Counted from the first letter of the stretch, positions 1 through 11,770 are shown. The stretch is DNA of 64,000 nt from Rhipicephalus microplus (GCF_043290135.1 NW_027464589.1:4221001-4285000), one strand, 5' to 3'. Notes: generated from the letters alone by a model not told the origin. Program-made: numbers and translations.

Positions 1-2722
1 GAAGACGACTGAAGAAGACTGCTGTGCCTTCGCGGAGCTTGCCCATAAGAGCACATGAAAAAGAGGACTTGGCAAGGATTCAGGAAGCAGCAGCGCGAGA
101 TGCCCGTGCCTCTGCTAGACATGAGCATGGTATGTTTGTTATTATTAACATTTATTATGACACGCCACACAGGGCATACAACAAAGAAACATTGGAAGGC
201 TGTGGAATCGACCATAAGTGGGTCGCACTGTGTTATATTGTTTATTAGTCGGCATTCGTTCTGCTAGATTAGAAAAGACGGTAAGCCCATAGATATTCAT
301 ATTTGAAAGTCTTATTCAGCGCGCAAACACAGCAAAAAGGGACAGGACAGGGTCCACGAGGCTGAAGAGTTCACGACACTTTTTTCGTTTAGCTGCTGTG
401 CGATCATTCCCGAGAAGTTGTATTTGCAGGGCTTGACGGTACAGGCGAGCCTGCCGAAGCCATTTCGAGCGTAGAATCTTGGATACTCTTAAACCATTGC
501 CAACAGAGAGAGTGAGGCCACCAAACAATGCCTTGATTCGGGAAGTATCTTTAGACGGATGCAATACGCCAGAGAGCATGCGCAGCAAACTACCACACTG
601 ATTAAACTGACAAGAACGGCTTGTAAAAGAGGAGATATAGATGCCTGATGATCTAGAAATGTAACTAAAATGTAAGATCGTCAGTTGTAAAAAAATAGTC
701 AGTTGTGTATTGTCAAACCAATTCAGTTCTGTTCTGGAAGTGCTGCAAGCTATTTAAGCACTACTGGCTGTCAGCGATCTCTACACTATCCATAGGCAAA
801 GGTTTCATCTCTCCTAGATTTCTTAGAATTCTAATTTCTTCTGCAACCACCATGATGTTGCAGACATTGCAAAAAAAAACAATGCTACCCGACATTAAGG
901 CTACCACTGAATTGTGCGTCATGGAACTGCTAAGAATGCACACAACGAAACTCATGCAAAGTGTCATAAGTGCATGACACGAATATTAGCAATTGGTTGA
1001 AACGTACACTCACCACTTCGAGAAACAAAGGCACAAAGAAGACACACACAGAGCGCGTTTTTGTGTCTTTCTCCTTATGTAGAGTTCACACTGCCATTGT
1101 GTCTCTGTTTGTCTTTTGTGTTGAGTCTGTGCCTTGCAATCACATTTGAAAGAAACTTGAAAGTGCCTAAGTCTTTCAAAAATGCAACAGCGGGCTGCAG
1201 AAATGCATGGTTGACGAAGCGTACACGAGCCAGACTGATTGACCGCCAAAACTTATTGCTCTGACTATTTGACATGAAGTGTTGCTGTGTTGTAGTTTTG
1301 AGTGTATGTTGTAAAAGGTCTGCAGCAAAAAAAAAAGTAACAAGGCATAGAATGTGGCTTGTGACATTGTCCACACGGCATGTTCTCGTGCTCCGGCTCA
1401 AGCAGTGAAGAAATGACAGGACAGGAAGGGAAAGCTTTCAGTTACACTCCTTTACTCTCTAAAAATTGGCTTCTTTGCCGTGATTTCAGGTGATCACAAG
1501 ATGTATTAATGCCAGACGTATGTCGGCAAAGCATGTGGAGCTCACTCACGCTCGGCAAATACATTTTGCCCTTAGGGCTCATTCGGCCTCAGGCTTACAA
1601 AACATTTTCTCAATCGGACTCAAATTGACTAAATTGCTTACCCCGACTCACTCATACACAGACTCACCACTTCGAGTTTGAGATAGTTCACTTGTGAGTT
1701 TGCCAACCTTTGATGCCAGATAATATCTTGAAATTCAGGACATAACAGGGCTAATTTAAAGCATTCCTCACATAGCTAGACTACATCACTGTAAACAAGA
1801 ATAAAAACGTGCTGCTGAGTAGAGCTGCTTGCACTCATCTGGGGCTAGAAAATGTAAACCAATCTACAACTATTCAAAGTATACCCATGTCATGCTATGC
1901 CCAAGATAAGGCAGTTTTCAATCACTCTTTAATATAAACTGCCTCAGACTTGCATGTTCAACATATCGTAAGTACACTCTGAGCTGTCACTGTGCCTGTA
2001 TACTCTTTTGTAATGCAGAATGTTTACGAATTCTGTCATTTCTCTTTTGTGCAGGATCAGCTTCTCAAGGAACATGTTCGGAGCCTGCTCAACCTGTGCA
2101 TGTGTCACCTTGTGAAGAGAACCCCGATGAAGCCCTTTGTGATGTAAAGGCTCAATCATATGCTGTAATGTGTAGTGCTATTGTAGTTATATGCACCCAG
2201 GGTGAAAGCTTGGAAACTAAAATAAGGATTTATACTAACCAAAGAGAACAACTTTATGTCAATAGCTTAAAGCACGTATCCCTCAAAGCATTGTTACGCC
2301 CTCTGGCAACTTTTTTACCACGATAAGCCGTACACTGATCTAACCTTCGATATTGGCACGATTAATAGCTGGCAGGACGACAGCGGAGAATGAAGTAAGC
2401 AGCACGAGCTAGTATGCAAGGCATGCACAGGGTAAAATTACAAAACGACCCAAGGAATGCATATCAACTTATGCATTATCATCGAATATAAAGTGAAAAC
2501 TTCTACTGATTTTTAGAGATGCTTCAGGAAAACAATATGCCACATTTCACCTATTGCAAGCATTCATACTCTTGTTTCAAAATAGGGTTGTTGCAGCATG
2601 TACCTTGAATTTTCTCATATTTTGCTCCGTAGTCGAAAATCTCAACATGCCACTTTATCACAGAAACAATGAGTCAAGCAGCTGACAAGATAAGCAGGGA
2701 GTGAAATGCCAGAACACTGATG
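1..2722. other. Unassigned sequence, mostly non-coding
   Basis: I recognise no complete gene here. The first 129 bases are open in one plus-strand frame with a charged helix-like stretch (EKEDLARIQEAAARDARAS) and end at a GTATGT donor-like site, so they could be the end of an exon. A 90-codon minus-strand frame at 316-588 resembles nothing I know. The rest is AT-rich with short low-complexity patches. Confidence 0.4.
2055..2143 (+). CDS. Possible 89-bp internal exon
   Basis: A pyrimidine-rich tract ending in GTGCAG precedes the block and GTAAAG follows it, which fits acceptor and donor sites. Two of the three phases are open across it. One reads SASQGTCSEPAQPV and then VSPCEENPDEALCD, a low-complexity linker-like peptide. 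Such short linker exons occur between an N-terminal DNA-binding exon and a transposase-like exon in THAP/DDE_Tnp4 genes, and a DDE_Tnp4 frame lies at 7764-8651 on the same strand. The link between them is inference. Transcript data would be decisive. Confidence 0.25.
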
Positions 2723-2908
2723 CAGTAGAACCCATTTATAAGAGACACTAATGTAAGAAACAATTGGATATAAGAGACACTAGTGTGGGTAGATTTAAAT
2801 AGGGGTTCATAATAAAATGCTTACGGGGTACCCTGCTCATAAGAGACATCTCATGTACATGACAAGAATTGCTCCCCGGTGTATGCCTCTTATAAAAGGG
2901 TTCAACCG
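2723..2908. mobile_element. Short inverted-repeat element (MITE-like)
   Basis: The left end reads CAGTAGAACCCATTTATAAG. The right end, reverse-complemented, begins CGGTTGAACCCTTTTATAAG, giving imperfect terminal inverted repeats of about 20 bp around a 186-bp body with no coding capacity. Several further matches to the motif TATAAGAGACA lie inside. CAGTNGAACC-type ends are typical of pogo/Tigger-like DNA transposons. A clean TA duplication is not visible: TA follows on the right, but TG precedes on the left. Confidence 0.5.
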
Positions 2909-2960
2909 TATGCACAAATTGATATAAACAGTATAAGATCATGGCATCACACTATGACAT

Positions 2961-3127
2961 TGTAGGCTTATGCCACAGGAGCGAAAGGACACGCCTGAAC
3001 GATAACCGATGCCAGCCCCGGAACGTGAGCCGTGGCTTCACGTGCCACGGCCTAGCGCCTTCTTTATTTTCTTCTGTCGCCATCGCACGCTCTCCGGTTT
3101 GCGCGCCGTCCGAACGAGGGCGCTACA
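2961..3127 (-). repeat. 3' LTR of CsRn1-like element
   Basis: Begins TGTAGGCTTATGCCACAGG and ends GGGCGCTACA on the plus strand, and matches 7022-7191 over its whole length with scattered substitutions and a 3-bp length difference. It contains TTCTTTATTTTC, whose complement includes an AATAAA polyadenylation signal in the element's sense. The last codons of pol run into it, with the stop at 3064. Confidence 0.9.
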
Positions 3128-6100
3128 GGGCCCCCCGTGTAGACTGGAAGTCGGAATGTGACATGCCGTTTGTGGTATTCCAACGGAATATCAGTCGTAG
3201 ATGAGAGGCTTTCTAGGGCAGTCTCCAGGTACGTCGGCTTGAGTTGGTCCAAGCTGACTGTCTCTTCACGGCCGTTCTGAAGTAGAGTGGCAGTTTTGGG
3301 GGTGCGGTGAAGGACGCGGAATGGTCCGTCGTAGGCTGGTGTCAAAGGTGGTCTGACCGCATCGTGGCGCACGAAAACATGTGTTGCAGTGGCCAGATCA
3401 GGGTGGGTGAATATGGTCTTGTGTTCGGAAGGTCTGGGTGGAGGTGGAGTGGGCCGGAGGTCTTGAACGCAGTCGAGGAGGCGTTGTAGGAATTGCTGTG
3501 GCTGGTCTGGTAGCTTCGTTGACGTGAAGAAGTCTCCCGGAAGCCGTAGAGAAGTGCCATACACCAGCTCTGCTGTTGAGCACTGCAGGTCGGCCCGGAT
3601 GACAGCTCGGTAAACCTAAGAGCACCAGTGGCAAGGCATCAACCCAGGTGGCTCTATTGAGGCGGGTAGTCAAGGCGGTCTTCAGTTGTCGGTGAAGGGG
3701 TTCCACCATGCCGTTGGCGCAGGGATGATAAGCCGTGGTACGGCAATGTCTGGCTCCGAGGATGCGATTAAGGCAAGTAAACAGCGAGGACTCAAACTGA
3801 CGTCCACAGTCTGTTGTCACGGTGCCAGGACAGCCAAAACGGGATACCCACGTAGAAATGAAAACGCGGGCAACTGTCTCGGCTGTGATATCTTGAATTG
3901 GAACAGCCTCTGGCCAGCGTGTGAAGCGATCGACCATGGTCAATATATAACGGTACCCCTGAGACACTGGTAGAGGGCCCACAATGTCTAGATGAACATG
4001 GTCGAAACGACGGCCGGGTGGAAGGAAAGGTTAGGGCGGCTTCTTAGTATGACGGGGGACCTTTGTCATCTGGCAGGGCAGGCACATGCGCGTCCAAGCG
4101 CGCACATCACCGTTGATTCCGGGCCAGACATAGCGCTGGGTGAGAAGACGCTGAGTAGCCCGAATGCCAGGGTGACAGATGTCATGTAAGGAGTGGAAAA
4201 CGGTGCGTCGTAATGAAGCGGGAACGAAAGGGCGGGGAAGGTCAGCTGAGACATCGCACCACAAGCGCTCAGATGATAATGGATGAGGCACCAGGCGTAG
4301 TCGGAGAGAACGGGGGTTCTCCCGAAAAGCGGCAAGCTCTCTATCATCCTGCTGTGCCGAGGAGAATGAGGCCCAGTCGATGGTTGGCGGTGGAGAGTCA
4401 ACCGCGGCTATACGAGAAAGGGCATCTGTGGCGGTGTTGTCAGCTCCTTTCACGTGGCGGATGTCAGTCGTGAACTCCGATATATAAGCCAGATGGCGGA
4501 GTTCACGGGGCACGTACTTGGATGAGTTAGTGCGGAAAACATACGCCAGGGGCTTATGGTCAGTCAGCACGTAAAACAAGCATCCTTCCAGGAAATGCCG
4601 AAAGTGCTGTATTGCAGCGTAGATGGCTAGTCATTCCCGGCCAAAGACGCTGTAGCGGGTCTCAGCAGGAAGTAGCTACCGAGAGTAAAACGACAAGGGT
4701 CTCCACTCGGAGTTAATGCACTGCTGTAAGATGGCTCCGACGGCCACGCTGGATGCGTCCACCATCAACCGAGTAGGGGCGTTGCTGCGTGGATGAATGA
4801 GAAGCACGGCGTTAGCGACCGCTTGTTTAGCAGCAGCAAAGGCGGCCTGGGCCTCTGACGACCAAGGAATGGCGGAGGACGGGCCGGCGGTAGACCGAAG
4901 GAGGTCGGTGAGCGGTCGTAGCAGTTCGGCACAGTGGGGTATGAAGCGCCTGGAAAAATTCACAAGCCCCAGGAATTGGCGTAATTGGCGCAGTGTTGTA
5001 GGCTGAGGATAATCCTGCATTGCTTTAACGTGGGACCGGAGAGGGCGTATTCCATTGGATGATATGTGATGGCCCAAGAACTCGAGCTCAGATGCGCCGA
5101 AAGTACACTTAGAAGCGTTCACAACGAGGCCGTACTGCTGAAGACGTTGGAACAGAGCGCGTAGATGGTGCTCATGATCTTCAGGTGTGCGGCTGGCGAT
5201 GAGGACATCGTCAAGGTACGCGAACACAGTAGGAAGACCCCGTGTGACCTCAGAAATGAACCGCTGGAAAGTTTGAGCCGAATTGCGGAGTCCAAAAGGC
5301 ATCCGCACGTATTCAAACAACCCAAAGGGCGTCGTGATGGCGGTCTTAGGTATGTCGGCGGGCTCGACAGGAATCTGGTGGTACGCCTTAACAAGGTCCA
5401 TTTTGCTGAAAATTGTGCAGCCGTCGAGGCGCGATGTAAAATCCTGGATGTGAGGTCGAGGATAGCTGTCGTGGACAGTCTTGGCGTTCAACGCTCGATA
5501 GTCCCCACAAGGACGCCAGTCACCAGGATCACGCTTTGGCGCCAAATGCAGCAGGGAAGCCCAAGCGCTTGACGACGGGCGGATAATGCCGAGCTGCAGC
5601 ATGTGGTCAAACTCCCGTTTAGCAATAGCTAGGCGGTCTCCGAACAGGCGGCATGGTCGAGCGGCTGCCGGTGGACCCCGGGTGACGATGTGGTGTGTCA
5701 CCGTATGTTTAGGCGGCTGAGTGAGGTTGCACGGTTTAGTTAACTCCGGGAAACTCGCCAAGATTTTTTCGAACGTTGAGGAAGGTATCAGCATGCGGAT
5801 GGCCATTGGAGCGATGTCGGACAGGACTCCCGAGATGGAGAGACGAGTCTTACCATCTATGAGGCAGCGCCGCCGCACGCTGACGTCCAAATCGAAGTAT
5901 GAGAGGAAGTCCGAGCCGATGATCAGTTGAACCACGTCTGCGATGACGAAAACCCACCGGAAAATGCAGCGAAGGCCGAAGTCGAGGGTGAGAGATCGGA
6001 GCCCATGCGTTGCTATAGACGAGGCGTTGGCAGCACGAAGCACTTGCCCCTGTGACATTGAACGATCAGCCTTAGTCGGGGGCACAACGCTAATTTCCGC

Positions 6101-6238
6101 GCCCGTATCTATAAGGAACCTGGCGCCCGATAGCTGGTCCGTGACCATGAAAAGGCGGCTGGGACGAGAAGGGAGATCACGCGCCGCCGTCAGTGATCCC
6201 AGCAGGCGTTTCCCTGCCACGAACATGGGGGTGTACAC
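3064..6238 (-). pseudogene. Ty3/gypsy pol (protease, RT, RNase H, integrase), decayed
   Basis: Read from right to left, the frame gives an aspartic protease ([12 protein letters not shown]), reverse transcriptase ([28 protein letters not shown], catalytic YLDD), and the start of RNase H ([14 protein letters not shown]). Stops follow at 4676-4678 and 4631-4633. RNase H resumes (YVLTDHKPL), then the integrase HHCC zinc region (HDICHPG ... CLPCQ), a stop at 4031-4033, and the integrase core with [19 protein letters not shown] and [13 protein letters not shown] frameshift near 3600 separates the C-terminal part ([16 protein letters not shown]), which ends inside the LTR. All domains are present in Ty3 order, so the copy was once full length. 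It cannot make an intact polyprotein now. Confidence 0.92.
3128..3139 (-). other. Polypurine tract
   Basis: Directly inside the 3' LTR the element's sense strand reads ACGGGGGGCCC before TGTAGCG. A purine-rich run next to the 3' LTR is the usual plus-strand primer of LTR retrotransposons. Confidence 0.6.
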
Positions 6239-6999
6239 TTCGTGGCTCGGTGTCGGAAACGCCGGTGGTACCAGCAGAGGGGTGGAGGGCTGGGACTCCG
6301 AGCATCTCGTGTGCGTGGAAGAGCTCGACGACCGGAACGAGGCGAACGAGTCTCCTGCAGGGGGCTCCGGAGTGCGGCAATGGAGGCGGCGAGTTCGTGG
6401 ATGCGGGCCTCAAGGCGCGAAATCGCTGTGGCTGCTGGTGGTAAGACAGCGTTGACAGATGGGGAGGTCGCTTCATGAACCTGATCGGCGAGCTCCGCCA
6501 GGCGGTCGAGATTGACGTCGCCGGCCGCCGCGAGGACGAGACGGATTGGCTGAAAAAGGCGTTGAAGGAAGAGCTCGCGAAGCAACGCTGAGTGGGCAGA
6601 GACGTCGTGTTTCCCAAGAAGCTGTCGCATTCGGCGCAGTAGTTGGGAGGGGCACCTGTCGCCAAGGTCCCCCTCTGCCAGGAGCTGCTGTAGGCGGACG
6701 CGTTCCTAAGGCATGAATCGTTCTAGCACCTTGGTTTTAAGGTGCTGATATGGCGTAGTGTCCGAGGGGTTGGAGAGGACGTCGGAGAGCTCGCTGGCAA
6801 CGTCAGGAGGAAGGACGGAGGCTACGTGGTAGTAGCGTGTCGTTTCCGAGGCGATGCGGTACAAGGAGAATTGCGGCTCGACCTGATGAAACCAAACTTG
6901 CGGGTCCTGTGGCCAGAAAGATGGGAGACGCAGTTGCACGGCCGAGACGTCCTGCGGACGTGAGGCTTGTTCGGTTGAGGGTGCATTCGAGTCAGTCAT
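6190..6999 (-). pseudogene. CsRn1-like gag, one nonsense codon
   Basis: The start is the ATG at 6997-6999, just inside the primer-binding site. Its product begins MTDSNAPSTEQAS and continues with the capsid-like stretch LRLPSFWPQDPQVWFHQVE. A TAG at 6706-6708 interrupts the frame, which otherwise runs on through QLLRRMRQLLG to a zinc motif C-W-Y-H-x9-C-x3-C near 6225-6280. That CHCC spacing differs from the retroviral CCHC knuckle and is a known CsRn1-clade trait. The protease begins in another frame just downstream. In this group gag and pol may be one frame or overlap by a shift, so I cannot tell whether this join is a mutation. Confidence 0.85.
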
Positions 7000-7005
7000 T
7001 GTCTT

Positions 7006-7019
7006 CGTCCGGGTCACCA
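7006..7019 (-). other. Primer-binding site, tRNA-Trp type
   Basis: Two bases inside the 5' LTR the element's sense strand reads TGGTGACCCGGACG. The complement of an animal tRNA-Trp 3' end would be TGGTGACCCCGACG, one mismatch away. Use of tRNA-Trp is typical of CsRn1-clade elements. I compared against a remembered tRNA, not a tick sequence. Confidence 0.7.
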
Positions 7020-7021
7020 CT

Positions 7022-7191
7022 TGTAGGCTTATGCCACAGGAGCGAAAGATAGACACGCCTGAACGATAACCGATGCTAGCCCCGGAACGTGAGCCGTGGC
7101 TTCACGTGGCTCGGCCTAGCGCCTTCTTTATTTTCTTCTGTCGCCATCGCGCGCTCTCCGGTTTGCGCGCCGCCCGAACGAGGGCGCTACA
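7022..7191 (-). repeat. 5' LTR of CsRn1-like element
   Basis: The 170-bp partner of 2961-3127. The two differ by a handful of substitutions and by GGAC versus GATAGAC near the left end, so the insertion is not very recent. This agrees with the number of stops in its genes. Confidence 0.9.
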
Positions 7192-7763
7192 GCATGCATC
7201 ATCAGTCGTCAGGCAACTGTGTATACATGTGATGCTATGAAGCATTTAAAAACAATTACAAAGCCAAACGAGCTATGTAATTGCTTTTTATAGCAATTAA
7301 GCCAAAACAAGTTAAATCATTTTGACGTCATTTCTTCCAAGAATTAGAAGATTCTCAGCACTCTTGCATTGGCTTGAATCTGTTTTTATGGGAAATCTTT
7401 CTTGCGTGCAGGTACAAGAGCAGGGCCATGAAACTGCATCACATCCATGTGCTAGGGGTGCAGCTGCTACAGCTGTATGAACAGTGGAGGTTGCAGAAGC
7501 CCTTCAGCTTTCGCAGTGCATGAAGGATGTACCAGGCATCATGTGCACACAAGACAAAGCATCCAGGTCGATGTAGACTCCATTATAGGGAAGCAGTTGT
7601 GAGGACATCCATTGGTAGTGATGGGGGTATGTGGCGCCCCCTGGGCGTGGTGGCAACAGCGGAAATCCGGCCTGTGTGCGGGCAGTGTGTGCGCGGACGG
7701 TGTTGTGGTTGGACGTGAGTGGCGGGTGATTCGGGGAGTGAGGCCTAACGAACACGAACGAGC

Positions 7764-8651
7764 ATGACACAGTTCAGGCTTGTAGATATGCTGACATCAG
7801 ATGATACTGTGCTTGCTTTTACTGGTGTGTCATCAATGACTTTGCTTGTAGCCATTAGTAATGAAGTGAGCTGGATTGAAGACGCAGTAGCTGAAATGTC
7901 TACTCTTGAACGAGTCATTCTCGTTCATGTGCGATTGAAAACTTGCTTACCCTTTGTGCGTATGGCACCACTATTTCCCGTGAGCCGCGCAACCATCTCT
8001 CGCCACTTCTACAGCACACTGTGTAACCTTGCAGCGGTACTGAAATGTGCAATTCTATGGCCAAACAAACAAAAAATTGCAAGCAATCTGCCTCAATGCT
8101 TTGAAGAATATAAAGAGGTACGTGTTGTGTTAGACTGCACAGAGGTTGCAGTAGAAAAATCGCAATGTGCTTCTTGTAGAATTTTAACATACTCTCATTA
8201 CAAAGGTACATACACAGCAAAGCTTCTTGTTGGCGTCTCACCTGCTAGTTTAATTACTTTTGTGAGCTGCGGTTTCGGAGGCCGAGCGTCGGACAAGACT
8301 TGTGTAGAGAAATCGGGAGTTCTAGGAAAACTCGACAGTTTTGAAGATGATGTCAAGGTTGACAAAGGTTTCAACTTGGGCTCGCTATGCAAAAACCTTG
8401 GGCTAGGGGTTGTGCAGCTTCCGTTTCTTCGTAGATAGTTGCAGTTCACGGCGAAATACTCAAAAAAGACTCTAAAAATAGCCAGGGCACGTGTGGACGT
8501 CGAGCGTGCAATCCTGAGGATGAAAGTTTTTAAAGTTCTGAAGGAACCTGTACTTTGGGAAGTTGTCGGCGCTCTTGATAAAATATTTATTGTGATTGGT
8601 GCAGTTGTAAATCTCGCTTCCCCTATTCTCTGTGAGAAAAGGTTCGAGTGA
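7764..8651 (+). pseudogene. DDE_Tnp4 (Harbinger-type) transposase-like gene with one stop
   Basis: One plus-strand frame runs from 7764 to 8651, broken only by TAG at 8436-8438. The conserved part is VRVVLDCTEVAVEK, then YSHYKGTYTAKLLVGVSP, LITFVSCGFGGRASDK, DDVKVDKGFN and ARARVDVERAILRMKVFKV. This is the DDE_Tnp4 nuclease fold of PIF/Harbinger-derived proteins, with acidic residues in LDCTE and VDKGF. Preceding it is a helical SRATISRHF segment like the helix-turn-helix seen before this domain. Tick and other arthropod genomes hold many such genes, often fused to THAP domains; no THAP motif is visible here. The start is uncertain because exons could lie upstream. One stop in an otherwise clean frame suggests a young pseudogene or a sequencing error. 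Confidence 0.7.
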
Positions 8652-11044
8652 TATTATGGAACTTGTGTTCGCAATGAAATGTAGTAGAACTTATTATCCA
8701 GGTAGTCAGAAACTGAGGTCTATGAAGAAGCTAAAGAAGCTGAACACCACAACATGAGGGATAACACACCATTGTGCTATGTAAAGACTATTGAGTTAAC
8801 GGACCGACACACAGGGTTCCTTGGGCAATCACCTAAGACGACTTGAAAACGAAAGCCATCTTCTTTTTCTTCTATGTCGATGCACAGTTGTACCCCCCCC
8901 CCCCCAGGTCACGTGTGTTTGTGAAGAGAGTAATTTTGACTGGATTTCCGAGCTGAGGAAGTTATTTTCGATGTACTCCTAAGCATATGCATAGCTGCGT
9001 GGTAGAACACCTGCTAGCCACGCAAATGGCCTGAGCTCAATCCTCACTCGGATTTGGAAATTCATTACTTATTTTATTCGCATATGTCTCAATTTTTCAA
9101 TCATGTACAAGATGATTGTTCACTCACAACCAACGATCCCGACGCCGGAATTTCTGTGAAACGCGCTCTTCAATGCTACCTCATTATTATTCGCAAACCC
9201 ATTGATGCTTCCGACTGCTCACACCATGGCCGTGTATAGAGCACATGACGAGTGACTATACACATATCTTAAGGGCAGAGGGTAGGCCCATATCTCCCAT
9301 GTATTCTAAGGCTTCAGTAGCATGCATTTTTTCTTTACTGCATGTAAAGTGTTTGGGTTTGTTTCATTTTGTGCATTAGCATTTCTTGCAGTGGAACTAA
9401 ATGATAATAATCTATTCACTCTTGATATTTTTCACATTTGTTTAGCGAAGCATGTAAATTTTGTCATTACCTCATTATAGTTCGGTAGCTTCAATTGATG
9501 TTTGGTTTATTTGAGGAAGAATCGATCTTATGTCTGAAATTGGAAGTATTTCTTAGCGAACTGCAGGCTATCCGTCTCGCCGCTTAAGCCTGGATGCTAT
9601 GCCTCATGATCGCCTTCTTGACTTGGGGTAGACCAAAATTAGTATGGAAAGATAAGAGGGTTTTGAGAATATATGTGGCTGATCATGATATGAATAACGG
9701 GACAATCATGTCACGTACATCGTCTAAACCTTTCTTTTAAGACACGTGTGGCCCATACCTGTTATCATGGGTCGCGGTAGACAGGTAATGCGAGAAAGGT
9801 GATTGACAGTTTTTATCTAGCTAAAAATGGCGAGAACAAACATTGGTGATTCTTTGGGGCATTCAAACATTCTACCATAATACCACACCAGGTCTCGAAA
9901 CAGTTTCGGAAAAAGGCCCTGTGTAGCCGTAATGCCAGTGTAGTGTAAATTGTGGTGCTTGCTACCTAATTATATAAACCTATGTATTACCTATGTACTC
10001 CAATGATGCAGGCGTCATGTTGAGTTAACATCACTTGGAGTTAGGTGCCATCCTCCAAAGTTAGTTTTGGTTGCACTAGCCAGGACTACTGTCCTCGAGA
10101 GCGTAAGGGATACATATCAGTTAACCACTTTCTGATGTTGGTAATATCCACGTTGCTGTTAGAATTGTTACGGAGCTCTTAACAACTGGTTATATAAAAC
10201 ACATGTGACTGTGTGCGTACAACATTTGTGCATATCTTTAGCATCATTTTGTAATGTTTTACTGAATGAATCAGTTACAGCACAGTCACTTTCCTTCTGC
10301 ATGTTTCGTATAACATAAGATTCTCATGGTATATCGGATCTGCCAAATTTGTTTAGGTTGCTCTGATAATTGGTCAAAGGTAACAAAAAATAGCTTCGAG
10401 ATATAGAGAGCTGAAGCGAAAAAAAAGTTCATTTCTTGTTTTGTTCGAACAGATCATCTGCCATGAAATCATGACATGAATCATCTCCATTTCATTGTTC
10501 CTGGTTTGCTTTGCTGTAACTTCCGTCTCTATTGGCCGAATACTGATAATGGCGGTCAATTGCACCAAATTATATCGCAGCGTTACGCCCAAACTGCCTT
10601 GATTGTGTTTAGTGCGGCAATGCAGGCCTCTTAAATAGAACAGTTTCAAAGATGGCAGTTTTGGGGGCTTTTCATTTAAATAAACATGATGCATTGTGTT
10701 CTCTATGTGTTCCATGGTTTCTTTGTATTCTGTGCAGATACAATTACCCGAAATCATGGTTTGTGAAAGCTCCGCATAAATAAAGGGAAAATATCATTTG
10801 CCACCGCAACAAAATCAACAATAGTGCAACTAAACTGAAAATGAATGCACAGAACAGTGCCTACATGCACGTCCTGGACACACAAGGCAATAGGCCTAGG
10901 TAAATGCAACTCATGTTAAATGTTAAGAAAAGCAGCGTCAAGCACTTTTAAGTAGTCATAATACTTTTCTGAAAGCCTGTTACGCTAATACAAACTACTG
11001 GTTTAAAATTTAAAAACCATTCACTTAATTTTTAAGTTATTGCA
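8652..11044. other. Non-coding interval
   Basis: AT-rich DNA without a recognisable gene. It holds a run of 13 C at 8893-8905 and a tRNA-like patch near 8988-9053. A 127-codon minus-strand frame at 10374-10757 has no family motif I can name and biased, uneven composition, so I do not call it a gene. Confidence 0.5.
8988..9053 (+). repeat. tRNA-like SINE head, weak
   Basis: TAGCTGCGTGGTAGAAC resembles a tRNA A box, and CTGAGCTCAATCC, 22 bases further on, resembles a degraded B box. The intervening bases do not fold into a good cloverleaf by eye. A tRNA-derived SINE remnant is the likeliest reading. Confidence 0.3.
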
Positions 11045-11770
11045 CACCGCTTAGACGACAAAGACTGAACCACACGGACACAAGCTCAAACATTTAACTG
11101 AGTTTATTGGACGAACACTTGATGCTTTTGTACAATCCTGTTTCATGGTTAGAAAAAAAAATGTTGACAAAGATCGATTTACAAAAATGTAAACAGTACA
11201 CTGCTGATAACCACACATGCCGAGAAACCACATACCTATCGCACAACCCTACATTACGAATACAGATACATTACATCCTTCTGCGGTAGTCCCACAGATG
11301 GCATACTGATGCAGCCAATCCGCAGTTGAATAATCTCTGACACCTCAATGATTTCGCGCATCTAATAACTGTGTATAGCGACCACCTTGGTTTCATGGAA
11401 CTTTGGCTGACAACCGCAATCTTGACAATGCAAGCCTAGGTGTCCTTGTACAGATTTGTGCACAGTGTTGTTCTGCTCCCGGAGTCATTCATTAAGGCAC
11501 CTTCCCCTCTGGCCTATGCAATTCTTTCCGCACGAGAGCGGTATCACATCACCACTTTTTTGACACAATCCACAAATTTGTTCGTGTGGTTAGTTGTGCA
11601 AGCATTTGTTCCCATCATATTTTTCTTTGTTACCCTGCAAAGTGACGAGAACTTACGGGGTGCCAGAAGAACCGCTTGCACTCAGACACGGCGCCCAATC
11701 TTTCTCAGGCTATGGGAAATGTTGTGAAAATATGGTATCACAGTGGTCCTACAAAAGTCCTACAAAATAA
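11045..11770 (-). mobile_element. Penelope-like element fragment with GIY-YIG endonuclease
   Basis: Translating the minus strand gives VIPYFHNISHSLRKIGRRV, then a linker with FVDCVKK and, after a one-base shift near 11560, VIPLSCGKNCIGQRGRCLNE followed by LREQNN, GHLGLHCQDCGCQPKFH and MREIIEVSEI. This order (RT tail, CxxC-type linker, GIY-YIG nuclease with the GQxGR signature, cysteine/histidine motif, MREIIE helix) is diagnostic of Penelope-like elements. Two stops (after CLNE and after IHSY) and the shift make it inactive. The RT domain is missing, so only the C-terminal part and 3' region remain. AATAAA in the element's sense lies near 11100. Confidence 0.75.

Larger units (their letters stand above)
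2961..7191 (-). mobile_element. Degenerate CsRn1-like Ty3/gypsy LTR retrotransposon
   Basis: A complete but dead LTR element on the minus strand. LTRs of 167 bp (left, the element's 3' LTR) and 170 bp (right, 5' LTR) begin TG and end CA. Gag, protease, RT, RNase H and integrase follow in the normal Ty3 order. Three characters point to the CsRn1 clade: very short LTRs, a primer-binding site matching tRNA-Trp, and a Gag zinc motif of CHCC rather than CCHC form. At least four in-frame stops and two frameshifts interrupt the coding region. The flanking bases do not give a clean 4-5 bp target duplication (GACAT versus GCATG). Confidence 0.9.

Noticed and set aside
2961..2961. Clean target-site duplication of the CsRn1-like element
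   Set aside because: The flanking pentamers GACAT and GCATG do not match, so I claim none.
3064..3564. Separate 166-codon gene
   Set aside because: It is the integrase C-terminal region of the gypsy element after a frameshift, ending in the LTR.
10374..10757. 127-codon minus-strand gene
   Set aside because: No motif, no start context, uneven composition. Chance opening in AT-rich DNA is likelier.
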